A stretch of DNA of 34,719 nt from QHCF01 sp003244275. GTDB lineage: Bacteria > Actinomycetota > Acidimicrobiia > Acidimicrobiales > QHCF01. A program made the position numbers and the translations under genes. The DNA lies in assembly GCA_036806345.1 (NCBI GenBank), contig DAIROT010000021.1, forward strand, positions 1-34,719, written 5' to 3'. Below the pieces are notes generated by a model. The model was not told the origin of the DNA and did not search any database. It saw only the letters and a program-made list of their open reading frames with translations. Shown here piece by piece: positions 22,409 through 30,200 of the stretch; the stretch's first letter is position 1, and the number at the start of each line of letters is the position of its first letter.

Positions 22409-23704
22409 ATGCTCTCAAGCCTCACGAACATCTTCCGGGTGCCGGACCTGCGCAACAAGGTCCTGTTCACCCTGTTCGTCATTGCCCTGTACCAGCTCGG
22501 GGCCAACGTGCCGGTGCCCTTCATTGACTTGCATGCAGTCGCCCAATTGGAGCAGCAGGCCAAGGCGGGAGGCGTCCTGGGCTTTCTCAACTTGTTCTCC
22601 GGGGGAGCGCTCACCCGATTCGCGGTGTTCGGGTTGGGGATCATGCCCTACATCACCAGTTCCATTATCATCCAGCTGCTGACCACGGTGATCCCCAAGC
22701 TGGAGGAATGGCGTGACCAGGGGGCGGTGGGCCAGCGCAAGCTGACCCAGGCCACCCGCTACCTCACCATTGGCCTGGCCGTCATGCAGTCGACCGGCCT
22801 GGCCTACGCCTTCCACGGACGCGGCGGTGGGGTCCTCGGGACCAACTCCAGCATCGACCTCATCCCCCACTTCAACGTCCCCCGGGTGGCCCTGATCGTG
22901 ATCACCCTCACAGCCGGGACGGGATTCGTGATGTGGCTGGGCGAGCTGATCACCCAGAGGGGGATCGGCCAGGGCATGTCCATCATCATCTTCGCCAATG
23001 TGGTGGCGGGCATCCCGGCCGGCGGATCGGCGATCCTGGCTGAGGGGGGCTCCTTCGAGTTTGCCGCCATAGTGGCCCTGGCCCTCTTGCTGTTGGTGGC
23101 CATCGTGGCCGTCGAGCAGGGTCAGCGGCGGATACCCGTGACCTTTGCCAAGCGGGTAATGGGAAGGCGAATGTACGGGGGCCAGAGCACCTACATCCCC
23201 CTCAAGGTCAATCAGGCCGGGGTCATCCCCATCATCTTCGCCAGCTCCATGCTCTACATCCCGGTGTTGCTGTCCAACGTGGCACCCTGGCAGGCGCTGC
23301 GCCGCTTCATCAACAACGACCTGACCCAGCCGACCAGCTTCGTCTACATCGCCATCTATGGGCTTCTCATCATTGCCTTCACCTACTTCTACGTGGCCAT
23401 CCAGTTTGATCCTCACCAGCAGGCGGACATCATCCGCAAGCAAGGCGGCTACATCCCCGGCATCCGGCCTGGTCCTCCCACCGAGCGCTATCTAGCCGGC
23501 ATCCTGCAGCGGATCACTCTGCCCGGTTCGGTGTTCCTGGCCGTGGTGGCCCTGCTTCCATCGGTGGCCCTCTCCCTCTGGCACATCACGAGCTATCCAT
23601 TCTTTGGCACCACCCTTCTGATCGCGGTCGGGGTGGCACTGGAGACCATGAAGCAGATCGACAGCCAGCTAATGATGCGCAACTACGAGGGTTTCCTGAA
23701 ATAG
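22409..23704 (+). CDS. secY: Protein translocase subunit SecY
   Basis: 431 residues with about ten membrane segments, the channel of the general secretion pathway. FRVPDLRNKVLFTLFVIALYQLGANVPVPFID, IMPYITSSIIIQLLTTVIPKLEEW, and GMSIIIFANVV are typical. The ribosome-binding cytosolic loop contains NQAGVIPIIFASSML, and the C-terminus LMMRNYEGFLK is the family end. It sits between rplO and adk as in most bacteria, and its stop directly touches the adk start. Confidence 0.98.
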   Translation: MLSSLTNIFRVPDLRNKVLFTLFVIALYQLGANVPVPFIDLHAVAQLEQQAKAGGVLGFLNLFSGGALTRFAVFGLGIMPYITSSIIIQLLTTVIPKLEEWRDQGAVGQRKLTQATRYLTIGLAVMQSTGLAYAFHGRGGGVLGTNSSIDLIPHFNVPRVALIVITLTAGTGFVMWLGELITQRGIGQGMSIIIFANVVAGIPAGGSAILAEGGSFEFAAIVALALLLLVAIVAVEQGQRRIPVTFAKRVMGRRMYGGQSTYIPLKVNQAGVIPIIFASSMLYIPVLLSNVAPWQALRRFINNDLTQPTSFVYIAIYGLLIIAFTYFYVAIQFDPHQQADIIRKQGGYIPGIRPGPPTERYLAGILQRITLPGSVFLAVVALLPSVALSLWHITSYPFFGTTLLIAVGVALETMKQIDSQLMMRNYEGFLK

Positions 23705-24394
23705 GTGGTACCTGGGAGCAGGCTCATCCTGCTCGGCAAGCAGGGCGCCGGGAAGGGCACGCAGTGCACACGGCTGTCCCGGCATTACGTCGTGCCCCAC
23801 ATCTCGACTGGTGACATGTTTCGAGCCGCCATAAAGTCCCGCTCTGAGCTGGGCAACCGGGTGAAGCAGTACATAGGCGGGGGCGAGCTCATCCCCTACG
23901 AGATTGTCATGGAGGCCGTCGTCGAGCGCCTGGACCAGGACGACACCAAGGCTCGCGGCTTCGTGCTGGACGGCTTCCCCCGGACTGTTCATCAGGCCGA
24001 GACCCTGGCTGACATACTCGACCCGGTTCCCGTGGATCTGGTCATTGACCTGGAGGTCCCCACCCAGGTGGTGCTGAAGCGCCTGGCGGCCCGTCGGGTG
24101 TGCACCGACTGTGGCGCCAACTACAGCACTGATGTGCCCCCCAAATTTGACTGGACCTGCGACAACTGCGGCGGCGAGGTCATCCAGAGAGACGATGACA
24201 CCCAGGCGGCCATCCAACGCCGCCTCGACCTCTACGAGCGGCGGACAGCGCCCCTCATCGCCTGGTACCAGGAGCGGGACCGGCTGGTGAAGATCAGTGG
24301 AAGGGGCGATCCGGACAAGGTGACCGACCGCCTGATTGAGGTCATCGACAAGCGTCGAGCGGCTGGTGGGCGCCACGGCGGCTACCGGAGGTGA
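23705..24394 (+). CDS. adk: Adenylate kinase (zinc-type LID)
   Basis: 229 residues, makes 2 ADP from AMP and ATP. The P-loop reads LLGKQGAGKGTQ, slightly different from the usual GPPGAGKGT. HISTGDMFRAAI, LDGFPRT and QRRLDLYERRTAPLIAWY are typical. The LID domain has four cysteines, CTDC and CDNC, for zinc. GTG at 23705 starts directly after the secY stop. The last ~10 residues (GGRHGGYRR) are extra. The stop overlaps map (GTGA). Confidence 0.96.
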   Translation: MVPGSRLILLGKQGAGKGTQCTRLSRHYVVPHISTGDMFRAAIKSRSELGNRVKQYIGGGELIPYEIVMEAVVERLDQDDTKARGFVLDGFPRTVHQAETLADILDPVPVDLVIDLEVPTQVVLKRLAARRVCTDCGANYSTDVPPKFDWTCDNCGGEVIQRDDDTQAAIQRRLDLYERRTAPLIAWYQERDRLVKISGRGDPDKVTDRLIEVIDKRRAAGGRHGGYRR

Positions 24395-25131
24395 GGCGCA
24401 GCTCCGACGAGATTGCCAAGATGCGCCGGGCGGGCAGGGTGGTGGCCGAGATGCACGACCGAATCCGGGCCGCGGCCCGCCCGGGGGTCACCACCGCTGC
24501 TCTCGACCTGGTGGGGCGGGAGGTCCTGGAGCGCCGGGGAGCAAAGTCGAACTTCTTGAATTACCACGGCTTTCCGGCTGTCATCTGTACCTCTCCCAAC
24601 GACATGGTGGTGCACGGCATCCCCGGTGACTTCATGCTGGAGGACGGCGACATCGTGTCTATCGACTGTGGCGCCATCGTCGAGGGCTACCATGGTGACG
24701 CGGCGTTCACCATGCCGATCGGCCAGGTGAGCGACCAGGCCAGCGAGCTGATGAGAGTGGCCGAGGCGGGACTGTGGGCGGGGATCGCCCAGATGACCGA
24801 CGGCAACCGCCTCAACCACATCGGCCGGGCGGTGGAAGAGGTGGCCCACCGGGCCGGGTTCTCGGTGGTGCGGGAGTACGGCGGCCATGGCATCGGGACA
24901 GCCATGCACGAGGATCCCCACGTCCCCAACTACTGGCCGGGTCGGCCAGGACCAAAGCTGCGGGTTGGCCACGTCTTGGCGGTCGAGCCGATGATCACCG
25001 CCGGCGGCCCCGAGCTGTGCCAATTGGACGACGGCTGGAGCCTCGTGACTGCCGACTCCAGCCTCTCGGCCCACGCCGAGCACACCATTGCCGTAACCGA
25101 GCATGGCCCGGAGGTGCTGACCCTTCCCTGA
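24391..25131 (+). CDS. map: Methionine aminopeptidase, type I
   Basis: 246 residues; removes the initiator methionine. Metal ligands are visible in SIDCGA, YHGDAAF, GGHGIGTAMHEDP, AVEPMIT and HAEHTIAVTE (two Asp, one His, two Glu), with the substrate histidine in MVVHGIP. There is no N-terminal zinc finger or SH3-binding extension. GTG at 24391 overlaps the adk stop. After it comes a 128-base gap holding a promoter-like site. Confidence 0.97.
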   Translation: MRRSSDEIAKMRRAGRVVAEMHDRIRAAARPGVTTAALDLVGREVLERRGAKSNFLNYHGFPAVICTSPNDMVVHGIPGDFMLEDGDIVSIDCGAIVEGYHGDAAFTMPIGQVSDQASELMRVAEAGLWAGIAQMTDGNRLNHIGRAVEEVAHRAGFSVVREYGGHGIGTAMHEDPHVPNYWPGRPGPKLRVGHVLAVEPMITAGGPELCQLDDGWSLVTADSSLSAHAEHTIAVTEHGPEVLTLP

Positions 25132-25149
25132 CCAGCCGGCCCGACCAGC

Positions 25150-25180
25150 TTGTCCCGGTGGACCAGCGTAATGGTATGCT
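25150..25180 (+). promoter_or_regulatory. Putative infA promoter (extended -10)
   Basis: TATGCT (25175-25180) is preceded by TG one base upstream, an extended -10. TTGTCC (25150-25155) is a weak -35 at 19 bases. A small hairpin, CCCGG-TAACT-CCGGG (25201-25215), would lie in the leader. It could drive infA and the genes after it separately from the main cluster. Confidence 0.45.
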
Positions 25181-25259
25181 CAATGGTCGGCCCGTGAGCC
25201 CCCGGTAACTCCGGGCGGTCTGGCCCATTGTCCCGTCTTGTCGGACCCAGGAGGAGTAC

Positions 25260-25484
25260 CTGCCCAAGCCCAAAGAGGATGCGATCGTGCTGGAGGGGAC
25301 GGTCGTCGAACCGCTCCCCAACGCCATGTTCCGAGTCGAACTCGAGAACGGACACAAGGTGCTGGCCCACAGCTCGGGCAAGATGCGCATGCACCGTATC
25401 CGCATCCTCCCCGGTGACCGGGTCCAGGTGGAGATAACTCCCTACGACCTGACCAGAGGCCGCATCACCTACCGATACAAGTGA
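25260..25484 (+). CDS. infA: Translation initiation factor IF-1, probable CTG start
   Basis: 74 residues, an OB-fold protein that blocks the A site during initiation. EDAIVLEGTVVEPLPNAMFRVELENGHKVLAH and GDRVQVEITPYDLTRGRITYRYK are diagnostic. Homology begins at PKPKEDAI, and the only possible in-frame start there is CTG at 25260, five bases after AGGAGG (25249-25254). No ATG, GTG or TTG lies in frame upstream. The first conventional start, GTG at 25287, would lose nine residues, including KEDAI, and has no good ribosome-binding site. The gene heads the infA-rpmJ-rpsM group. Confidence 0.92.
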   Translation: MPKPKEDAIVLEGTVVEPLPNAMFRVELENGHKVLAHSSGKMRMHRIRILPGDRVQVEITPYDLTRGRITYRYK

Positions 25485-25486
25485 GA

Positions 25487-25505
25487 ACACTGCTCCGCAG
25501 GGGCA
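25487..25505 (-). repeat. Dispersed 19-base element, copy B (inverted, infA-rpmJ gap)
   Basis: ACACTGCTCCGCAGGGGCA on the plus strand, the exact reverse complement of copies A and C. It starts two bases after the infA stop, and the rpmJ start is 22 bases beyond it. Confidence 0.85.
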
Positions 25506-25527
25506 AAGGAATAAGGTACTCAAGACG

Positions 25528-25641
25528 ATGAAGGTAAGACCGAGCGTGAAGCCCATCTGCGAGAAGTGCAAGGTGATCCGCCGCCGCGGCCGGGTCATGG
25601 TGATCTGCGCCAATCCCCGTCACAAGCAGCGCCAGGGCTGA
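25528..25641 (+). CDS. rpmJ: 50S ribosomal protein L36 (zinc-binding)
   Basis: 37 residues: MKVRPSVKPICEKCKVIRR at the start and ICANPRHKQRQG at the end. C11, C14, C27 and H32 form the usual zinc site. ATG at 25528 lies 43 bases after the infA stop, in a gap holding the inverted 19-base element. The stop is three bases before rpsM. Length is exactly that of the family, and the gene is easily missed because it is so short. Confidence 0.98.
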   Translation: MKVRPSVKPICEKCKVIRRRGRVMVICANPRHKQRQG

Positions 25642-25644
25642 TCA

Positions 25645-26022
25645 GTGGCCCGTATCGCCGGCGTCGACATCCCTCGGGAGAAGCGTCTCGAGATTTCCCT
25701 GACCTACGTCTACGGGGTGGGCCGAACCACTTCACAGAAGGTTTGCCAGGCCACCTCCATCGACCCCGACACCCGGGTCCGAGATCTCACTGACGAGGAG
25801 GTCGTCCGTCTGCGGACGTGGATCGACACCAACCTCAAGGTCGAGGGAGATCTGCGCCGGGACTTTGCCCAGGACATCAAGCGCAAGATGGAGATCGGCT
25901 CTTACCAGGGCATTCGCCATCGACGAGGCCTGCCGGTCCGGGGCCAGCGGACCCATACCAATGCCCGGACCCGCAAGGGCCCCAAGAAGACCGTTGCCGG
26001 AAAGAAGAAGGTGCGCAAGTGA
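25645..26022 (+). CDS. rpsM: 30S ribosomal protein S13
   Basis: 125 residues, in the head of the small subunit at the intersubunit bridges and P-site tRNA. ARIAGVDIPREKRLEISLTYVYGVGRT at the start, then SYQGIRHRRGLPVRGQRTHTNARTRKGPKK, are diagnostic. GTG at 25645 is three bases after rpmJ. It ends 31 bases before rpsK. Confidence 0.98.
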   Translation: MARIAGVDIPREKRLEISLTYVYGVGRTTSQKVCQATSIDPDTRVRDLTDEEVVRLRTWIDTNLKVEGDLRRDFAQDIKRKMEIGSYQGIRHRRGLPVRGQRTHTNARTRKGPKKTVAGKKKVRK

Positions 26023-26053
26023 CCCCCTGCTCCCACTCACGGCTGTCCGCCTG

Positions 26054-26452
26054 ATGGCCAAACCCAAGCCCGGAGGGCGCCGGCCCCGTCGTCGTGAGCG
26101 CAAGAACATCGCCTACGGCGTGGCCCATGTGAAGAGCTCGTTTAACAACACCATCATCTCCATCACGGATCCCCAGGGCAACGTGCTGGCCTGGGCTTCG
26201 GCGGGCAACGTGGGTTTCAAGGGATCCCGCAAGTCGACCCCGTTCGCGGCCCAACTGGCGGCTGAGGCATGTGCCCGGCGAGCCATGGAACATGGCGTGC
26301 GCAAGGTCGAGGTCCTGGTCAAAGGGCCAGGGTCGGGCCGGGAGACGGCCATCCGGTCTCTCACTACCGCTGGTATCGAGGTCGCCGGTATCAAGGACGT
26401 GACCCCGATACCCCACAACGGTTGCCGCCCCAAGAAGCGGCGTCGGGTCTAG
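26054..26452 (+). CDS. rpsK: 30S ribosomal protein S11
   Basis: 132 residues, in the platform near the E site. KNIAYGVAHVKSSFNNTIISITDPQGNVLAWASAGNVGFKGSRKSTPFAAQ, VLVKGPGSGRETAIRSL and DVTPIPHNGCRPKKRRRV are diagnostic. ATG at 26054 is where homology starts; the in-frame sequence upstream lies inside rpsM in another frame. The rpsD start is three bases beyond its stop. Confidence 0.98.
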   Translation: MAKPKPGGRRPRRRERKNIAYGVAHVKSSFNNTIISITDPQGNVLAWASAGNVGFKGSRKSTPFAAQLAAEACARRAMEHGVRKVEVLVKGPGSGRETAIRSLTTAGIEVAGIKDVTPIPHNGCRPKKRRRV

Positions 26453-26455
26453 ATC

Positions 26456-27082
26456 ATGGCCCGCTATACCGGACCCGTTTGTCGCCTGTGCCGGCGCGAG
26501 AAGATGAAGCTGTTCCTCAAGGGCCCCAAGTGCGACTCGATGAAGTGCCCCATCGAGCGCCGTCCCTACCCGCCCGGTGACCATGGCCGGGACCGGATGC
26601 GCCAGGGCTCGGAGTACCTGGCTCAGCTCCGCGAGAAGCAGAAGACTCGCCGCATCTACGGCGTGCTCGAGAAGCAGTTCGTGAACCTCTACGAGGAGGC
26701 CACCCGCCAAGACGGCATAACCGGCGAGAATCTGCTCCGCATGCTCGAGCTTCGCCTCGACAACGTCGCATTTCGGGCCGGCTGGGGCGCCAGTCGCTCC
26801 CAGGCGCGCCAGCTGGTACGCCACGGGCATGTGCTGGTGAACCACAAGCGGGTCACCATCCCGAGCTACCGGGTACGCCAAGGTGACGTGGTCACCCTGG
26901 CCGAGGCTTCGCGCCAGCTCATCGTCATTCGGCACAACGTGGACACCCTGGATCGCCAGGTACCACCCTGGTTGGAAGCGGGTGCCGAGGGGTTCGAGGT
27001 CACGGTGCGAATCCTGCCCCTGCGAGAGCACATCGACGTGCCCGTCCGGGAGCAACTCGTCATCGAGCTCTACTCGAAGTAA
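26456..27082 (+). CDS. rpsD: 30S ribosomal protein S4 (cysteine-containing form)
   Basis: 208 residues, a primary 16S rRNA binder. The N-terminus carries CRLC and CDSMKC, the zinc form of S4. SQARQLVRHGHVLVNHKRVTIPSYRVRQGD is the S4 RNA-binding domain. ATG at 26456 begins ARYTGPVCRLCRREK, the family start. In E. coli S4 represses this operon; no matching pseudoknot was recognised here. It precedes rpoA by 12 bases. Confidence 0.98.
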   Translation: MARYTGPVCRLCRREKMKLFLKGPKCDSMKCPIERRPYPPGDHGRDRMRQGSEYLAQLREKQKTRRIYGVLEKQFVNLYEEATRQDGITGENLLRMLELRLDNVAFRAGWGASRSQARQLVRHGHVLVNHKRVTIPSYRVRQGDVVTLAEASRQLIVIRHNVDTLDRQVPPWLEAGAEGFEVTVRILPLREHIDVPVREQLVIELYSK

Positions 27083-27094
27083 AGGAAGAACATC

Positions 27095-28036
27095 ATGCTC
27101 ATCATCCAGCGACCGACTGTCGAGGCCCTCGAAGAGGAGGAGAACGGCCGCCAACGCTTTGCTATCGGCCCTCTCGATCCCGGTCTCGGACACACCATCG
27201 GGAACTCCCTGCGCCGGGCCCTGCTGTCGTCCATCCCCGGTGCGGCTGTAACCCAGGTTCGCTTCGACGATGCCCTGCACGAGTTCACCACTCTGCATGG
27301 CGTGAAGGAAGATGTCACCGACATCATTCTCAACCTCAAGGACGCGGTGTTCATCGTCGAGGTGGACGACCCGGTCACCATGCGACTCGACATCCGCGGA
27401 CCGGCCGAGGTCAGCCTGGCCGATCTGGGGACGACCGCTGATGTCCAGGTGGTCAACGCCGACCTGCACCTGGCCACGGTCAACGCCGAGGGGCGCCTGG
27501 CCATGGACGTCACGGTCGAGCGGGGACGCGGCTACGTCTCGGCGGAGCGCAACAAGCGATCCTCGACCATCGGGGTGATCCCGGTGGACTCGATCTTCTC
27601 GCCAGTACGACGGGTCTCGTTCACCATCGAACCCACCCGGGTGGAGCAGTCGACCAACTTCGACTTGTTGGTGATGGAGATCGAGACTGACGGTGCGGTG
27701 ACTCCCCGAGAGGCTCTGGCGTCGGCCGGTGACACCTTGCGGTCCCTGTTCGGGCTGGTGTCTTCGCTGAGCGATTACCCCCGTGGGTTGGAGCTGGGCG
27801 ACGTGGGTGCCCTGGGCAGCGGCTCACCCGACCTCGATCGACCGATCGAAGAGCTCAACCTGCCCGAGCGTCCCCGCAATTGCCTGAGGCGTGTACAGGT
27901 GAACACCATCGGTGAGTTGGTGGAGCGCACCGGTGAGGATCTGCTGGCCATCACCAACTTCGGTCAGCGGTCTCTGGACGAGGTCATCGCCGCCCTTGAC
28001 GAGCGCGGCCTGTCCCTGCGGCCCGGGCCTGAGTAG
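27095..28036 (+). CDS. rpoA: DNA-directed RNA polymerase subunit alpha
   Basis: 313 residues. The N-domain has DPGLGHTIGNSLRRALLSSIPGAAVTQVRF (dimer and assembly) and LHEFTTLHGVKEDVTDIILNLK. The C-domain (about 235-310) has LPERPRNCLRRVQVNTIGELV then NFGQRSLDEVIAALDERGL, the helices that bind UP elements and activators. ATG at 27095 follows AAAGGAAG. The rplQ start follows its stop with no gap. Confidence 0.98.
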   Translation: MLIIQRPTVEALEEEENGRQRFAIGPLDPGLGHTIGNSLRRALLSSIPGAAVTQVRFDDALHEFTTLHGVKEDVTDIILNLKDAVFIVEVDDPVTMRLDIRGPAEVSLADLGTTADVQVVNADLHLATVNAEGRLAMDVTVERGRGYVSAERNKRSSTIGVIPVDSIFSPVRRVSFTIEPTRVEQSTNFDLLVMEIETDGAVTPREALASAGDTLRSLFGLVSSLSDYPRGLELGDVGALGSGSPDLDRPIEELNLPERPRNCLRRVQVNTIGELVERTGEDLLAITNFGQRSLDEVIAALDERGLSLRPGPE

Positions 28037-28390
28037 ATGCCTGGGACCCCCAAGAAGGGGCGCCGGCTGGGTGCCGACTCCGCCCACCACAAGGCCATGC
28101 TGGCCAACCTGGTGGCCTCACTGGTGGCGGCCGAGGCATTGGTGACCACCGAGGCCAAGGCCAAGACCATGCGTCCGGTGGCCGAGAAGATCATTACCAA
28201 GGCCAAGCTGGGAGGGGTGCACCGCCAGCGTCAGGTGGTGTCCTTCTTGCGGGACAAGGACATGGCCCACAAGCTGTTCGAGGAGATCGGGCCCCGCTAT
28301 GCCGATCGTCCGGGGGGCTACACCCGGATTCTCAAGCTGGGCCCCCGCCACGGGGACAACGCCCCCATGGCCCGTATCGAACTGGTCTAA
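28037..28390 (+). CDS. rplQ: 50S ribosomal protein L17
   Basis: 117 residues. GRRLGADSAHHKAMLANLVASLVAAEALVTTEAKAKTMRPVAEKIIT at the start and GGYTRILKLGPRHGDNAPMARIELV at the end are diagnostic. ATG at 28037 directly follows the rpoA stop. The protein is of normal length, and truA follows after 35 bases. Confidence 0.98.
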   Translation: MPGTPKKGRRLGADSAHHKAMLANLVASLVAAEALVTTEAKAKTMRPVAEKIITKAKLGGVHRQRQVVSFLRDKDMAHKLFEEIGPRYADRPGGYTRILKLGPRHGDNAPMARIELV

Positions 28391-28425
28391 TCTCCGGGCC
28401 CAAGACCGAGGTAGTCCGGGTCCGC

Positions 28426-29235
28426 ATGGTGCTGGCCTACCGGGGCGACGGCTTCCACGGCTTTGCCGCCCAGCCCGGCCAGCGCACGGTGGCCGGTGAG
28501 CTGGCCGGCGCCATAGCCAAGGTGCTGGGTGGGCCACAGGTTGGAGGTCAGGAGGTGCGCCTGGTTTGCGCCGGTCGCACCGACACCGGGGTCCACGCCT
28601 GGGGTCAGGTGGTGCACGCCGACCTGAACCCACCCGTCGACCCGGCTGCCCTGGCCCGGTCGTGCACGAAGATGCTGGCACCGGCCATTGTGGTCCGCTC
28701 GGCGGAGGTGGCCCCGCCCGGCTTCGACGCTCGCCACTCCGCCCTGGCTCGGCGCTACCGGTACACCATCCACAACACGGCGGTGCCCGACCCCTTCCTG
28801 GCCGGCCTGGCCTGGCACGTGGAGGAGCCGCTGGATCTTCGAGCCATGCGCAACGCCACCGATTCCTTCCTCGGCCGGCACGACTTCTCGGCCCTGTGCC
28901 GGCGCCCCCCGGATCGCCCGGAGGGGCCCATCACCCGGAGAGTCCTGGACGCCCGCTGGATACGAGAGGGCCAGATCCTTCGCCTCGAGGTGGAGGCCGA
29001 GTCCTTCTGCCACCAGATGGTGAGGTCCATGGTCGGCCTGCTGGTGCGGGTGGGCCGGGGCCGGGCCAGGGCGGGCGACATGAGCTGGATCCTGGCATCT
29101 GGGGACCGGGGCCTGGCCGGATCTCCCGCTCCTCCGTGTGGCCTGTGCCTCTGGGAGGTGCGCTACGCTGACCCTCTGGGGGGCTTCGCCCCCCCGAGGA
29201 CCCCCCCAAAGTCACAGGCCAAGTCAGAGGCCTAG
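28426..29235 (+). CDS. truA: tRNA pseudouridine38-40 synthase TruA
   Basis: 269 residues; makes pseudouridine at positions 38-40 of the tRNA anticodon arm. The catalytic aspartate lies in VCAGRTDTGVHAWGQVVHADL. RYRYTIHN, HDFSALCRR and EAESFCHQMVRSMVGLLVRVGRG are typical. ATG at 28426 gives a start a few residues shorter than many homologues; in frame upstream there is only non-start sequence. The C-terminal 20 residues are coded by a GC hairpin region (29178-29194). Confidence 0.94.
   Translation: MVLAYRGDGFHGFAAQPGQRTVAGELAGAIAKVLGGPQVGGQEVRLVCAGRTDTGVHAWGQVVHADLNPPVDPAALARSCTKMLAPAIVVRSAEVAPPGFDARHSALARRYRYTIHNTAVPDPFLAGLAWHVEEPLDLRAMRNATDSFLGRHDFSALCRRPPDRPEGPITRRVLDARWIREGQILRLEVEAESFCHQMVRSMVGLLVRVGRGRARAGDMSWILASGDRGLAGSPAPPCGLCLWEVRYADPLGGFAPPRTPPKSQAKSEA
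29178..29194 (+). other. GC-only hairpin in the 3' end of truA
   Basis: GGGGGGC (29178-29184) pairs with GCCCCCC (29188-29194) across a three-base TTC loop. It codes for GGFAPP in the variable tail of TruA. No T-run follows, so it is not a standard terminator. It may slow ribosomes or protect an mRNA end ahead of rplM, 65 bases downstream. Confidence 0.5.
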
Positions 29236-29259
29236 AGTCAAAGGCAGAGGCAAAGGATT

Positions 29260-29709
29260 GTGCGCACTTATTCGACCAAGCCCAGTGACATCCATCGCGC
29301 CTGGCATGTGGTGGACGCCGAGGGCCTTGTGTTGGGCCGTATGGCCAGCGAGGTGGCCAGCATCCTGCGAGGCAAGCACCAGCCCCATTTTGCCCCCCAT
29401 CTCGATACTGGCGACCATGTGATCGTGGTCAACGCCTCCCAGGTGGTCATGACCGCCGGCAAGGCCGACAAGAAGCCGGTCTACCGCCACAGCGGCTATC
29501 CGGGCAGCCTGCGCTCCCGTACCTACGCCGAGGCCCTGGCCACCCGGCCCCAGGACACCATTCGTCGCACGGTGCGGGGGATGCTGCCCAAGGGACCTCT
29601 CGGGCGTCAGATGCTGCGCAAGCTCAAGGTCTACGCTGGACCGACCCATCCCCACACTGCTCAGAGCCCTCAGACCCTGGACCTGGCCTCGGCCAAGCGT
29701 CCCTCCTAG
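29260..29709 (+). CDS. rplM: 50S ribosomal protein L13
   Basis: 149 residues. MRTYSTKPSDIHRAWHVVDAEGLVLGRMASEVASILRGKH at the start, the GDHVIVVNASQVVMTAGKADKK stretch, and the end segment RRTVRGMLPKGPLGRQMLRKLKVYAG are diagnostic. GTG at 29260 follows the purine-rich CAAAGG. It is paired with rpsI as in nearly all bacteria, with seven bases between them. Confidence 0.98.
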   Translation: MRTYSTKPSDIHRAWHVVDAEGLVLGRMASEVASILRGKHQPHFAPHLDTGDHVIVVNASQVVMTAGKADKKPVYRHSGYPGSLRSRTYAEALATRPQDTIRRTVRGMLPKGPLGRQMLRKLKVYAGPTHPHTAQSPQTLDLASAKRPS

Positions 29710-29716
29710 GAGTAAA

Positions 29717-30109
29717 TTGCCCAAGCCTCTCTCTCAGGTCACCGGACGGCGCAAGCGGGCAGTGGCGCGGGTGCGCTTTCGACCGGGCGGGGGTGCCATC
29801 ACGGTCAATCGCCGGGCTATCGACGCTTACTTCCCGTCGGCCACCCACCGCATGGTCGTCACCGAGCCGTTGCGGCTCACCACCACTGTCGAGGCGTACG
29901 ACATAGATGCCACCATCGCTGGCGGTGGTATCTCCGGGCAGGCGGGGGCACTGCGACTGGGCATCGCCCGAGGTCTGGTGGAGCTTGACCCGGACCTGCG
30001 GGCCGGCCTCAAGCGGGCCGGTTTTCTCACCCGTGACGCCCGGGAGAAGGAGAGCAAGAAGTACGGGCTCAAGAAGGCCCGCAAGGCACCGCAGTACTCC
30101 AAGCGCTGA
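29717..30109 (+). CDS. rpsI: 30S ribosomal protein S9
   Basis: 130 residues. QVTGRRKRAVARVRFRPGGGAITVNRRAIDAYF at the start, GGGISGQAGALRLGIARGLVELDP in the middle, and the C-terminal ESKKYGLKKARKAPQYSKR, which touches P-site tRNA, are diagnostic. TTG at 29717 follows AGGAG at a good distance, and no other start fits. After it lies a 91-base gap with two hairpins, then glmM. Confidence 0.97.
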   Translation: MPKPLSQVTGRRKRAVARVRFRPGGGAITVNRRAIDAYFPSATHRMVVTEPLRLTTTVEAYDIDATIAGGGISGQAGALRLGIARGLVELDPDLRAGLKRAGFLTRDAREKESKKYGLKKARKAPQYSKR

Positions 30110-30128
30110 GCAGGTGAGTGCGGAGCAC

Positions 30129-30178
30129 CGTTGCCCCTGCGGAGCAGTGTTGCCGCACACTGCTGCGCAGGGCCAACG
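30129..30178 (+). repeat. Long hairpin carrying the 19-base element (copy C) between rpsI and glmM
   Basis: Positions 30129-30150 pair with 30157-30178 over 22 base pairs with only two mismatches; the loop is TGCCGC. The left arm contains the exact 19-base element (30132-30150), and the right arm a slightly altered inverted copy. A partial copy (TGCGGAGCA) lies just before it, at 30119-30127. No T-run follows. It resembles a REP/palindromic unit or an mRNA processing site rather than a standard terminator. Confidence 0.85.
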
Positions 30179-30200
30179 GGACCTCTGTCTGCGCAGGTCC
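30179..30200 (+). promoter_or_regulatory. Second hairpin ending at the glmM start codon
   Basis: GGACCT (30179-30184) pairs with AGGTCC (30195-30200), directly before the GTG at 30201. The only ribosome-binding-like bases (CAGG) lie inside the stem, so translation of glmM could be held back when it forms. Confidence 0.45.

Noticed and set aside
27015..27024. TGCCCCTGCG, a match to the first ten bases of the 19-base element
   Set aside because: It lies inside rpsD and codes for the conserved LPLRE; the match stops at ten bases and is likely chance.
25877..27469. 530-residue minus-strand frame opposite rpsM-rpsK-rpsD-rpoA
   Set aside because: Antisense to four well-conserved genes, with no ribosome-binding site.
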